From Aurifilum marmelostoma (lineage: Eukaryota; Ascomycota; Sordariomycetes; Diaporthales; Cryphonectriaceae), in assembly GCA_027559495.1 (NCBI GenBank), contig JAMXSV010000003.1:4092001-4156000 (forward strand): DNA of 64,000 nt. Reading direction: 5' to 3'. Position 1 is the first letter of the stretch. Each line of letters starts with the position of its first letter. Of this stretch, positions 10,915 through 22,966 are shown piece after piece. A model generated the notes under the pieces. It worked only from the letters and a program-made list of their open reading frames with translations, was not told where the DNA came from and did no database searches. A program made the translations under genes and the position numbers.

Positions 10915-12823
10915 TTACGCATCAATAAGGTTCTCCTCCCGTGGCTCGTCCGCCGCCGCAGTATCCTTGACATTCTTATCCTTACCCTTAGCCTTGCGCA
11001 CGTAAAACTCATCGATAATCTTTTTAGGGATGCGGTTAAGCATGTCCTTGCGGTAGATACGCAGCAGAGACCACGCCAGGTCCAGAGACTCGTAGATGGT
11101 CCGCGACTCGTACGCGCCCTGGCTGATGAACTGCCGCTCAAACTTCTCCAGGAACTCGAGCGACAGCTTGTCCTCCGCCGACAGGGCTTCCTCACCGACG
11201 ACTGCCTTCATGGCCGCAGCGTCACGTCCGATGGCATACTTGGCATACAGCTGGTTCGACACATCGCCGTGATCCTTGCGCGTCATGCCCTCGCCGATGG
11301 CAGACTTCATCAGACGAGACAACGACGGCAGCACGTTGATGGGCGGGCTGATACCCTTGTTGTAGAGGCCACGGTCCACGAAGATCTGGCCCTCGGTAAT
11401 GTAACCCGTCAGATCAGGAATAGGGTGCGTGATATCGTCGTTGGGCATAGTGAGAATGGGAATCTGCGTGATTGAACCGTTGCGGCCCTCGACACGACCG
11501 GCTCGTTCGTAGATGGTCGACAAATCCGTGTACATGTAACCTGGGAAACCACGACGGCCGGGCACTTCTTCTCGCGCGGCTGAAACCTCACGCAAGGCAT
11601 CGCAGTAAGAGGACAGATCGGTGAGAATGACCAGGACGTGCTTCTCGAGCTGGTAGGCGTAGTATTCGGCGGTCGTAAGGGCGAGACGGGGCGTAATGAT
11701 ACGCTCGATGCTAGATTCACACAAAGTCAGCAGGACATTCAATCAGGCTCTGCACTGCCGGGAGTTGACTGACGTAGGGTCGTTGGCAAGGTTGAGGAAG
11801 AGAGTGACACGCTCCAGACTGCCGTTCTCCTCGAAATCGCGGGTGAAGAATCGGGCCGTCTCCAAGTTCACACCCATAGCACCAAAGACAATGGAGAAGT
11901 TCTCCTCGTGGCCGTCATGCACGCCCTTGTTGGTGACACCCTGCTTCTGGACTAGGCCTGCTTGCCGGCAGATCTGAGCAGCAATCTCGTTGTGCGGGAG
12001 ACCGGCGGCGGAGAAGATGGGGATCTTTTGGCCACGAGCGATCGAGTTCATGGTGTCAATGGCAGAGATACCGGTGGAAATCATCTCTTCGGGGTAGACC
12101 TAGATCGTCCCATCAGCGCTGGTTCCCGGGCGCATGCTTGGTGGAACGTATTCGTTTCTTACTCTCGAGTATGGGTTGATGGGACTGCCGTTGATGTCAA
12201 GGTAGTCTTCCGCCAACACTTTGGGGCCCTTGTCGATAGCACGACCTGATCCATCAAAGATACGACCCAACATGTCTTCCGACACACCGAGCTTCAAGCT
12301 CTGGCCCGTAAACTCGACTTTTGTCTGCCATACATCCTTGTCAGCATCGTGTGGCCATGTCACGAATTCTGGTATTCTGATCGCACCTTTTTCACATCGA
12401 TGCCTGATGTTCCCTCAAAGACCTATTAATCGCATCAGTCGTGTGTCTTGTCTGTGTATTCGCTGGTAGCATGGAAGCTGTCTGTATTACCTGCACAACG
12501 GCTCGGTTTCCTGTTCAACGGAATGGTCAGCATAGTCCCTTCAAATTGCCTCAGGAGTTGTCCTCGCACGAACCTCGAGCCTCGAGGACCTGTCCTTGTC
12601 TGATCGACCCATCTGGAAGAGTCAGGCTGACGATCTCGTTGTATCTGGGGAATTTGACCTGGAGTGCCCGTAAGTCTTCCGCTCAGCCCTCGGCAAAGGA
12701 AGCAAAAAGGAGAGGACGAACATTGTCGAGGATGACGAGAGGACCGTTCACACCGCCCACGGTGTTGTATTTAAGGTGCGGCGTCACCGAGTAGTGGGAG
12801 GAAGACTCGCGGGGATCACCCAT
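10915..12823 (-). CDS. vma-2: V-type proton ATPase subunit B
   Basis: Non-catalytic nucleotide-binding subunit of the V1 head, which drives proton pumping into vacuoles. Seven minus-strand exons give 508 residues: 12823-12722, 12658-12574, 12510-12491 (a 20-nt micro-exon encoding about NRAVVQ), 12422-12387 (36 nt), 12324-12163, 12099-11774 and 11710-10915. All introns are GT..AG and phases agree. Typical sequences are NTVGGVNGPLVILDN, KFPRYNEIV, VFEGTSGIDVKKTKVEF, MLGRIFDGSGRAIDKGP, YTDLSTIYERAGR and GSITQIPILTMPNDDITHP. I start at the ATG encoding MGDPRESSSH. An upstream in-frame extension exists but is not needed to match the family. It is divergent from CWC27 and convergent with the AsaB-like gene (274-bp gap). 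Confidence 0.96.
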
Positions 12824-13528
12824 GGCTGCTGCTGTGTACGAACGCAAGAACAAGAAGGTAGTGGTGCGGTCGAGAGAGGAAAGCAAAATGATGGGCTTGG
12901 TTGGAACTGGCAGATGACGACTCGAGGATCTGAGGTGTTCGAGAGCTTGGGGTTCTGTGGAGATAAGCTCTGGGCAGCGCTGGAGGGGTGTGGAGCGGCA
13001 GTGTCCAGCATAGCCGCTATTAGCAGTGGATACTTAGTGCCCTGACAATGCTTCGCTGGGTGCCCAGGTAGCGCTAGATAGGGTATTAATGTACGTCAGA
13101 ATCCTGAGGTGCTATTTTTGTTTCTTGTGAGCAGAAGCCATAATTATTAGACACGGAGCTCGTAGGAGAATTTCACAATTTATAAAATCATAAGCGGTCA
13201 TAACTTGGTAGGAATCGTACGTACGGGGCGGGTTCATGCGAGTCTCGTGTGTGGCCCAGTAAAGTACAGCACGCTCTTAATTGATCGACGCCTTGTCCTC
13301 CAAGGTCCTGAGCTTCCACAGGGCTATCATTAAGTAATTAGCACATAAGTAGATAGCTCCACGCCCGGCAGGCAATGGCTTTCTTCCACCTACCGTACAA
13401 TCCAACGTCTAAGGCTGTTCCCTTCCACCAGAAAACATACAAGAGTCACGCGCACCTGTCTGCGGACGTCGAGCTCGATCTCTATCTTGTGAGGTTCAAC
13501 GATGGTCGTGCAGACATAAGACACCGCC
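12824..13528. promoter_or_regulatory. Shared divergent promoter of vma-2 and CWC27
   Basis: 705 bp between outward-facing start codons. The middle (about 13080-13360) is AT-rich relative to the flanks. No coding exon is recognised, and I cannot single out a specific regulator site. Confidence 0.5.
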
Positions 13529-15188
13529 ATGTCGAGCATATACAACACGGAGCCGCAGCCCACGGCTTCCGTGATCCTGCACACAACCGACGGCGACCTG
13601 TCAGTCGAGCTCTTCGCAAAGCAGACGCCTCTCACCTGCCGCAACTTCCTTCAGCACTGTCTCGATGGCTACTATGACGGCGCGATCTTCCACAGACTTG
13701 TCCCAGGTTTCATCCTACAAGGTGGTGACCCGACCGGTACCGGAAATGGCGGCGAGTCCATCTATGACCGAGGCGCCTTCAGCGGGGACCTGGATCCATG
13801 GCCTATGGACCAGCGGCGAGGCAAGAATGCTGGGCCGACGGGTGTCAACTTCAAGGATGAGTTCCACTCACGGCTCAAGTTCAACCGCAGGGGCCTGCTG
13901 GGCATGGCAAACGAGAGTATGGTTGATACGAACGGCAGCCAGTTCTTCTTCACTCTGGACAAGACAGCGGAGCTGGACGGCAAAAATACAATGTTTGGGC
14001 GGATAGCGGGCGATACGATCTATAACCTGGCGAAGATGGGCGAAGCAGAAGTGGACGAGGTATCGGAGCGGCCGCTATACCCGACCAAGATCACGGGGGT
14101 TGAAGTGTTGGTCAATCCGTTCGAAGACATGAAGAAGAGGGAGCGCATCGCGCAACGAACAACAAGACCAGCTGCTGCAGAGAAGAAAAAGGAGAAGAAG
14201 AGGAAGGGTGGCAAGCAGCTGCTCAGCTTTGGCGATGAAGAGGGGGGAGGGCGATATCGAACCTCTACCCAAAAAACCCAAGTTCGACACGAGAATCGTC
14301 ATGATGGACGGCGAAGACGAAGATAAGGAGGCTATTCCTCCTCCCCCGCGACCAAGAGCTATCCAGAAGAAGGAGGCAAAAGATGGAAGGACAGTACCCA
14401 TACGGGAAGCATCCGCGCGGCAGACAACGTCAAGGGAGCCCTCGCCCCCTCCCCTGCCAAGGCCGACCAAAAAGACCGTAGAGAAGGCGAAGATCAAGGA
14501 AGAAGTCGAGTTGTCACCCGAGCCAGAGTCTCCTAAGAAGAAGACCGAACTGGAGCGCACGAACGAAGAGATTGCTGCCCTGAAGGCCTCTCTGAAAAAG
14601 ACGGTTCACTCGGCAGAGCAACCCAAAGAGGAGAAGAAAAGGTCCGCCCTGGAGCAGATGATACCAGCAACAGCAACAAGGGGCCGCAAGAGGAGACCCG
14701 GCGGCCATAATGCCACAGCGGCTGAAGAGAGAAAGGCCCTAAGCTTTCTCAGCACGTTCAAGGAAAAGCTGGCCCAGGCACCACCCGAGAAATCTATTGA
14801 GGGTGCGTCGAATGCCGACACGGGCGAGGACAAGGATGCAGATGGCGTACCCGAAGAGGACGAGGTCTGCGACCTGCACTTTGTCGCCAACTGCCAAAGC
14901 TGCAAGGCATGGGACAAGGCGGGAGCCAAAGACGACAGTGATGACGAGGGCTGGATGTCGCATTCCCTTAGCTTCGCAGCAGATAAGCTGGGTAAGGACC
15001 TGACATATCGCAAGAAGGCCGAAGAGGAATTGGTGGTGATCGACCCACTAGCAAAGGCACGCGACATCAAATCGGAGCGCAAGGGGAAGGACGGCCGGGG
15101 AGGGTCCTCGAGGCGAGCTTGGGATGACATTGCAAAGAATGCGCAGATGGCACGGGCATCATCGCTGGCGGGTAGAGGTGCAAAATGA
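13529..15188 (+). pseudogene. CWC27: CWC27-like spliceosomal cyclophilin, frameshifted in this sequence
   Basis: Peptidyl-prolyl isomerase-like component of the activated spliceosome. Residues about 12-175 form a cyclophilin domain: FHRLVPGFILQGGDPTGTG, GLLGMANESMVDTNGSQFFF and NTMFGRIAG, ending LVNPFEDMKKRERI. The remaining charged tail continues in another frame as LPKKPKFDTRIV, then RKRRPGGHNATAAEERKALS, FVANCQSCKAW, and ends ASSLAGRGAK. The frame changes in a run of six G at 14242-14247. Deleting one G fuses KQLLSFGDEEG to LPKKPKFDTR and gives a continuous 552-residue protein, the normal architecture. A homopolymer error is therefore the likely cause; I file it as broken only because the given sequence is. 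Divergent from vma-2. Confidence 0.88.
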
Positions 15189-17176
15189 GAGGGAAGAGGT
15201 GCCAAGTGCGGTAGCTACATCGCTGCATGCTCGTGGTGGTAGTAACAGAGATACCCCTAAACTCAACACCTCATGAATGTTGAAGGCATACCACGCCAAA
15301 GATGAAGGTCGCAATGCATTGGTCATGACCATGAAGATACTTAAAAGTGCATCAAACTACCAATCACGACAGCGACACCGGAACATCATGATAGGGTACC
15401 CATATTATTGACGGCACACCAAGGCCGTTGAGCACATCTCGCCTGCCATATGCATACTGTACTATAGCATAACCACAATATGGGAATCTGCCGCCACGGC
15501 ATGTACCGAGTTAAAACAGAGAAGACACCCCCGCTCGAGTGGGTCGAGACATGGGCGATCGCAGCTGGTAAAACGCAGAAGACCTGCAGGAAATAGCGGG
15601 ACAATATTCAGCATTCAGCAAAACCATGTCCTTCATATTTAGTGCTTTCTCGACTAGCAATAGTATAAGGGGGGGCGGCGGCAGCAGCAGCAGCAGCAGC
15701 AGTAGAACTCCTCCTTTTTTTTTTAATCCCCTTAGGATGAGAAGACGCCTGAGAATCCATTTTTTTGGCTTCTCACATTTGAGAAGCATGTCGTGGAGGT
15801 TTTCCCCCGTGCCCCCCCTGCTCCGGTTACGATCACAAGCAAGAAAGACGATGACGGCAAATGCCCCACCACATGTCTCGTTTGTCGAGGGAGACGGCAG
15901 GGATCTTGATTGGATGTATTGTCGAAGGGCCCCACCCTGACTGCGTTCGCTGAATAGCCTCAAAAAAGAAAAAAAAAAAAAAAAACAATAGCGATAGTTG
16001 TGATGAAAAAGAAAAAAAATGAGGGAAAAAAAAAATTCCCCTCAAATGGAACAATTGCAGCTGAGGCCCATTGTTGCTGCAGTTCGACCAGCAGTCGACA
16101 TCCCTTCTCAACCAATTTCTCAACCTGCTATTTAACATCTCTGGCAGCTGGCATCTTCCCCTCCTTTCTTTTCCGTCTGGAGATTCAAACAGCAAAAGAC
16201 GAAAGGATACCAGACAGTGCTCTGGTATAGTCGACAGCTTGTGTGCAGCCGGCCAGGATCATACAGCAGCAAAGGTGCAGCCAGCTGTCCTAACCAGCTT
16301 TTTTTTCTTTCTTTCCCCCTCCTTTTCCATTCCCCTTCCTTTTCCTTCACCTCAGTTCTGGACGTTCACCTTCCAGGCCTCCTTGACACCAACAGCAACA
16401 ACCACACACGCTCAATCAGCATCTGCACCATCAACAGCAGTCACCATCATAAGGCACTGTGTCAGGTGCACTGCCAACTGCCTACTTGTCCCTAGTCAGG
16501 TCCTCCTTGCCTAGGTGGCAGCAGCCTGCTGCTAGGCAAGTCAGCCAGTCTAAGGCCCTGTATTGAGGCTCACCTCACCTCACCCCGCCAGCTAATCTTT
16601 GTGGGGTAAGTATCCCCCCCTGTCCCCTTGTTCATCCTGCTCGAGTCACCCTACCACTACGGTACGCCCTACAACCTTACCACCGTAGTATGTCACCAAC
16701 TACCGACTACATGGATGCTCGAAAACGTCCAGCCGCATTTTCGCTTCACTATCGCATCCCACCTACTCCCTCCTCTACCTTTCCCTCTTCCTAGATTTGC
16801 ATCTTTCTCCCTCTCCCCCCCCTTTGCGCTCTACGATATCCCTTTCTCAACATGGTTTCCTAATGACCTCACCAGCCTTTCTCCGGAGCAAGCCCGCCGC
16901 TCCTCCCGTCGCACCCGAACAACCCGACTGCGAACACTGCGCAATCAGGCTGGGAGACCGGCGACAATCTTGACAACCTCTCTTGCGTCCCGATTTCTCA
17001 GGTCCCTCTGACCTGATCGCCGACAGCCAACTTTCCGTCCTGTCCTGCGGTTCCCCACTCGATTGCATTTCCGCAGCCCCATCGTCAGAGCCTGCGATCG
17101 ACCGTCTCGACCTCCCCCACGTTACTCGCGCAACAACTCTTGTGTGTCGACTCCTACCTACCAAATGCACAACACA
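15189..17176. other. Intergenic region and HSF1 5' leader
   Basis: About 2 kb without a supported gene. A CAG run (about 15680-15702) and poly-A tracts (15971-15985 and 16014-16035) are present. The right half (16300-17150) is rich in C/T blocks, as in long leaders of fungal regulatory genes. The frame upstream of the HSF1 start stays open for about 100 nt but has no ATG, so I do not extend the protein. Confidence 0.45.
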
Positions 17177-17353
17177 ATGTCGTCGCCCAACTCTCGCAAG
17201 CGTGCTGCCCCGGGCGCCAACCCAATGCCCGCTGGTCCAATCCAGCAGGCCCCCCAGCAGTATACCAACCAGGACAACATGATGCACTGGAACGGAATGA
17301 CTGCCAATGGCAACAACTATGCAGATGTTTCCAACCAGTACATGTCGGTTCCT

Positions 17354-17390
<37 letters not shown>

Positions 17391-19772
17391 TCGGACAGCA
17401 GGCCTACCAGGCCCAGTCTCACATTCAGCCTCAGGTCCAACCTCAGGTTCAGCCTCAGGTCAAGCCTCAGGTTCAGCATCAGGCCCAGCCTGAGTTCCAG
17501 GCCCAGTCAAACGCTGTCGCCCTCCGCGACAACAGCAGCCGTGCCCTTGTCTCGACCGCTCCCCACCCCCCTCTTCGACGCCCAGCCTGACCAGTGGTCC
17601 AACACCGAGACTGCCCTGATTCCCGCTACCAGTGTTCGCCCCCACGAGGACGATCCCGAGCAGCAGCTGCACGAGGCGCTGGCCCGCGCCCGAAAGATCG
17701 AGGAAGAGGCCAAGAAGGAGGGTTCCAACCAGAAGCGAGCCATACCCCCATTCGTGCAGAAGTTGGCTAGGTACGTTTGTTGTCTTCTGCCCCCCCGCCT
17801 TTCCAATCCACTGTCCACGGTGATTTTGCAAGTATCGCGTGTTTGTGTGTGGCTCGGGACTCGTTTGCTAACTACCGTTCTTTACCAGTTTCCTGGACAA
17901 TGGAAAGAATAGCGACCTCATCCGCTGGTCCGAGAAGGGTGACTCGTTCATTGTCCTCGACGAGGACGAGTTTGCCAAGAAGCTGATCCCCGAGATGTTC
18001 AAGCACAACAACTACGCCTCCTTCGTCCGCCAGCTGAACATGTATGGCTTCCACAAGAAAGTCGGCCTGTCGGACAACTCGATGCGTGCAAGCGAGAAGA
18101 AGAACAAGAGCCCCAGCGAGTACGCGCACCAGTACTTCCGTCGCGGCTACGATATCCTGCAGTGGCTCATCCAGAAGCCCAACAAGGGCACCAGCAAGCG
18201 GAAGCAGTCGAAGAACAGGGACCATCCCGAGGTGATTGAGGCCGATAGCGACGACGATTTCATGGACGATGGCACCCCAGCTTACGCGGTTTCCGGTGCG
18301 CCCAACAAGTCTGCCTACGGTCGCAACGAGTCTGGACCGCTCGCCAAGCCCGCTGAGATGGGCAAGTTCCGCGAGCAGCTGGCCGAGGTCCAGCAGAAGC
18401 AGCAGCAGGTGCTAGCCATGATCCACAGCCTGCGTCAGAACCAGGACCAGATCATGCAGAAGGCACTCCGGGTCGAGCAGATGCACCAGCGCCACGAGAA
18501 CTCCATCACCGCCATCCTCAACTTCCTGGCCAACGTCTTTAGGAAATCGTTGGAGGGCAAGGGAAGCGCTGAGCACCTGTCGGAGATGTTAGCGAGTATC
18601 CTCCCCCTGAGCGGACAGAATGGCGTGGCTACGGGCACCGTCCAGGACCTCGGTGATTTGGGAGAGTACCTGCAGCAGCAGACCGTCCCAAGGGCCTCCA
18701 TGAGCCCGGTTCCCCAGAAGCGACAGCAACACCTCCTGCCTGGCATCCCGGCTAAGAAGCGGGCTGCCGCAGCCCCCCGTCGCCCAGCCCAGGCGCCGAG
18801 ACGCCCGCCCCTACCTACGAAACACCGCAGCAGTCGTCTCGCGTCACAGAGGTTTACGATGCCTCTCCGTCTGACGCCACTTCGCCTGCTTACTACAGGA
18901 GCGAGCTGCAGTCGAATCCTCAGGAGGCGATGATGAAAATCATGGGTGCTACCAATGCTCAGATGACTCCCGACGTCAATCTGGCCGAGGTTGCAGCAGC
19001 GACGTCTGCGTCAATGCCGAGCGATCAGCGCAACCGCATGCTGAATTCCATGTCGCAGCGAACAGTCTCCCCTGGTGCCAACCTGCCCCCTTCGGCCTAC
19101 CGCCCCCCTAGTACCCCAGCGGGCATGCCCAGCCCAGCCCAAATGCCACCTGCTGCTGGTGCTGCCGCCGCTTCTGGTGCTACCACAGAAGCGCCCTTGC
19201 CCGCAGCTTCTTCTGCCTCGCCGCAGCCCAGCAACTCCTTGTCACCGGTAATGGGCAGCATTCCACGAGGTCCCAGCCTAGGCGACGTCAATCAGTCCAG
19301 GTACCAGCTCGACGAGATTGTGAACTCTCTGGGCGAGGTCGGCAATGGCATCGATAACCTCGCGCACATTGTCGGACAGTTCTCCCCCAATGGTCAGATC
19401 CCTGGCTACAACGGTCCCGAGAACAGCCAACCTGAAGAGTACTTCCTCAACGACTCCAGCTTTGACATGAGCCAGTGGCTTAATGTTGACAATAACAATG
19501 CCAGCATCAACTTCGACCTCAACGAACTCAACAACCATGGCGCCTTTGAGAACGCCGACCCGTCCAACTTCGACTTTAGCGTGGGCGGTGCTGGCGTTAA
19601 TGATTTCACCCACGGCCAGCAGAGTTCCGGCGACAATGGTCTGCTCGCTGACGGCATTCAGCCCACCACAGAGGCCCAAGACACTCCCAGTCCTGCCGTC
19701 ACGGAGGAGATACAGCGGTCTGACCTGGATGGTCTCGACGGCCCTGCTGCGAAGCGCCGCCGCCAAGCCTAA
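17177..19772 (+). pseudogene. hsf1: Heat shock transcription factor HSF1, two frameshifts in this sequence
   Basis: Master heat-shock activator that binds nGAAn repeats as a trimer. Two exons, 17177-17770 and 17889-19772, join as KLA-S-FLDNGKNSDLIRW. The HSF DNA-binding domain covers about residues 190-297 (FVQKLASFLDNG, FKHNNYASFVRQLNMYGFHK, YFRRGYDILQWLIQK). It is followed by a heptad-rich coiled coil for trimerisation (about 358-415). The N terminus has 12 consecutive glutamines (CAG run 17354-17389) and a degenerate QPQV repeat. The C terminus is acidic and asparagine-rich. The frame breaks twice. One extra C in the six-C run 17566-17571 separates the N terminus from FDAQPDQWSN. One missing C (or two extra) in the six-C run 18773-18778 separates it from ETPAPTYETPQQSSRVTEV. 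Correcting both gives 825 residues. Because the gene is expected to be essential, assembly error is likely. A start 12 nt upstream (17165) is possible. Confidence 0.9.
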
Positions 19773-20817
19773 GCTGGGCCGAACAGAGATCCGCACGGAT
19801 CTCCCAGTCAACAAACACGATCCGTCTTTTCACACTCTTCCACTATACCCAATACTTTGCGGATTCTCTTTTCATTGGTTGTGTCGAACGCTTGTGCCGA
19901 TTCCATCACACCGGCGATGTATCTCACAGGCCTATGCACGTCCTCTTTTTCGGTTTTCCTTTTTTAAATTTCTGCATGAGCTTCATTCAATCGAAGCACT
20001 CTAGTTCGGGGGTCAAATGGATATGAAGAATGAGGCTTGTTTGGGAGTACAAGGTAGCAAGGACTTCTTTTTGAGAAGGCAAATTCGATAGAAGAGCATC
20101 CAGTGGATATCTCCAATATGCTCTTGTCACGAGCCCCAAGGCAGAGAGAGGACGATCATACTATCAAGGTGGTGGACCTCGGAAAAAATGGAATGCAAGA
20201 TCGAACTCATTATACCGGCGATCTTGAACATGGGAAAGAATGACGATGATGATGCGGGCAATGTATCACGGGGCTTTCTATCTCTTTTGCGGCTCTGGTT
20301 GAGATTGGGTTGAGGATGACAGATTCCTAGGACAGGCTTGGAGGCATCTTGAGTAAGGTTCTACGGTACGGTACGGCTTCAGGCCAATAATTTCCGTAGG
20401 AAATAGAACAATGCTTGTGTGTCCAATTTGGCTCTTTCTCCAGACAGAACCGGCATCCTTCCTATCTGCACGATGAGTTATGATTTTGTGCTTCTTCAAT
20501 GCGGCGCGGATGCCCTATGACGGACCACGATGCGGCAGCGGCAGCCAAGCTTCATGCAGGAGGATGCAGCCGGGAGCAGGAGTATCATTTCGGTCACCCC
20601 AGGGCTATCCTATCGGCCGAGAGGAAGGGGTTGAAGTCTGCCCCTCTCGCCGTGGGCACGAAGAGCATTGAGGACGAGCTCTCGATAGAATCTCCGCCGT
20701 TACCACCCTCGTAGAATTGATCGCCGCCAATCAAGTTCCAAACAGCTCATGCCTTCCCTTCCTTCCTCTCCAAGATCAGGCTGATATCATCCTCAACTTC
20801 TCCGCATATTGTCACCC

Positions 20818-20837
20818 TGCACATGCATGCATGTGCA
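20818..20837. repeat. 20-bp perfect palindrome
   Basis: The sequence TGCACATGCATGCATGTGCA equals its own reverse complement over 20 bp, centred on ATGCAT. It lies in intergenic DNA downstream of HSF1. Function is unknown; it could be a dimeric regulator site or a chance product of the alternating purine-pyrimidine sequence. Confidence 0.8.
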
Positions 20838-20945
20838 TGTATGGGGGAAGAGAGAAGAGACAGAGAGAGATCGCCACTCGTAAAACCAACCGTCCTCCTA
20901 TTCTCCAATTCTACCCGTCGGAAGCACACATAAAAGGACCTCTAG

Positions 20946-20948
<3 letters not shown>

Positions 20949-20975
<27 letters not shown>
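20949..20975 (+). repeat. AC dinucleotide microsatellite
   Basis: About 13 tandem AC units in intergenic DNA, seen directly. Confidence 0.9.
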
Positions 20976-20979
<4 letters not shown>

Positions 20980-22966
20980 AATACAACCCTACCTCGTACA
21001 GCAATGCCAGTCAGCCAAGTCAGCCCTACATCCCCTGAAGGGATAGTGGCCTCGAGTACCCCTCAGAAAGAAGAAACAAACATATGTAAGGTATCCAGCC
21101 CTTTCCCAGCCCTTCCTATCCTACCCTCCCACGCCCTTCTCGGCTTACTGCGCTTGCCTCTTTCATTACCTCCCCTTCCCTATATCTGAACAGAATATGG
21201 ATGAGAAGGCGGCTTCAGCCTTACCGATGGAGAAACATGGCGGGCGGGGACGAGGAACAACCAGGTGCGCCTATGTGTGCCTGGGGAGAGCAACAGGATG
21301 AGGGGCCGGCCACGTGGGGGCCAGATATTTAAGAGACAGGAATCCAGGATGTACGTAAGAGAGATAGGAGAGAGGCAAAAAACAAAAACAGTACATCGTA
21401 GGCGAGGAAAGAGGAAGGAGGGTGGTCGGTCGCATCAAGACGATACTACCTCGAGTCGCTTCCTCGTTGTCCACGGGGCCTTCGCAGTGCATGAAGATTG
21501 TAAGCTGAATGGCCCGCACCGCGATCTGCTGCTGCTACTGCCGTATGCGCGAAATAGAGCTACTAGATAAGTGATGTAACTCTCTAGGCAGCCATGAAAT
21601 CCTTTGTTTCCATTGCACAGGATGGACGCGAGGGGCCGTTGGCTTGGTCAAACTTTTTGGGAGGGATGAGTTATCTTCATTCTTCGATAACATCCTGTTG
21701 CCTCCTCCTCCTCCTTCTTCTGGCTCGAAATGTCTGCTCAAGTCGTCATCCATCGGAACAGGTCGCAGATGACCCGCATGCAACTGCTCATGCGTAGATT
21801 GGGTGTGTATGCGTGTATGTGTGTACTATGCAATACGTGAACTGGCAGTTACCAGATGACTCGCTCGCGCACACACTCGCATGCCAGGCTGGCCGCTTGA
21901 CCCCAAGTTTGGCGCTTTCTCCTCTCCAAGTACCCTTGAAGTGTAGTCGTTCTCAGTATACCTAGACTACTCTGAATACTCGGAAGAATCCCTCCAATTC
22001 AGGGCGCCCCCCCCCCCCCCACCCTCCTCCGGGTCGTGGCCTCATCAACCAGTCGTCAAGCCAGTCGTAAAACACCGCACGTCGCGGCAGATTGGCACAG
22101 TGCAAATGGAATCATTAACGCCTTGCAAGAAATGACGCTCGTGTAGTATGCACTCCTAGCCGCTAGTTCCTGTCCTCAGCCCTTTCCGGCCTGCCGTCGG
22201 GTGCATTTTTGTTTAATGAGACAAGGCCTTCATAAGACGAAGAGCAATATGTAGGCAAGCAAACAAGGCTAGGCAGTAATTGCGTCAGCGTCGCCAGTGT
22301 TTCGGGAGCCATGATGGTACGCGGGGTCTGCAGCTGTTAACACTGCGCTTGGTTTCAAGTGTCTGACTGGATAGACGCTTCGAAAGCAAATTCCTAGATA
22401 AGACAAGACTGGGTGAGGGCTTTCTCGCATCTTTGGCCAGCTGTAGCATGCTAAGTCGTAAGCCGTGGCGCAAAGAATAGCAGTGCAGGGTAGGTAGTGG
22501 CTTGTTGCTCTTGTCGTGTCATGCCATGCCTACCTCCTGGTAGCCAAGGTCATCGCGGCAGAGGTGGTCGCTGAGCAAGAAGCATATGGCACTCTTCTTA
22601 AAAGGGCCCGAGGGCTCCGCGTATTGACGGGTATCCTAGACATCAAATGCGGCGCAGTAAGAGAAGAAGCCGAACGTGCATCTGCGCAAGCGGTGCTGGA
22701 GACTCCGGGGCTGTTGGTAGCACCGAGTTGGGGACAACATCCTGCAGCTGCTGCTCTGTCCAGACCCTGTGCTGCCGTCTGGCCCCTGTTCAAACGCAGC
22801 TTATAGGCTGCTGTCCTCTAGGAGCTGCTGACTAACAGCACCGGGACGTATCGAGGTCGCATCCCCCGTGGTGAACCACTCGCTGGGTGGAGAGCTCGAA
22901 GATGTGGGTGAGTTGAGGTTAATGTAGAACTGAAGCCGGTTTCTCGTCCAAAGTCGAGATGGGGTA

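Larger units (their letters stand above)
19773..22966. other. Intergenic region (3.2 kb) with repeats and a palindrome
   Basis: No gene is supported on either strand; open frames are short and unlike known families. It holds an AC microsatellite (20949-20975), a 20-bp perfect palindrome (20818-20837) and a 14-C tract (22007-22020). The first part is HSF1 3' untranslated sequence, and the last part is the 3' flank of the arrestin-like gene, which converges on it. Confidence 0.45.

Noticed and set aside
20499..20714. 71-codon open frame downstream of HSF1
   Set aside because: Some coding-like composition near its end, but no family match and no flanking exons that would join it.
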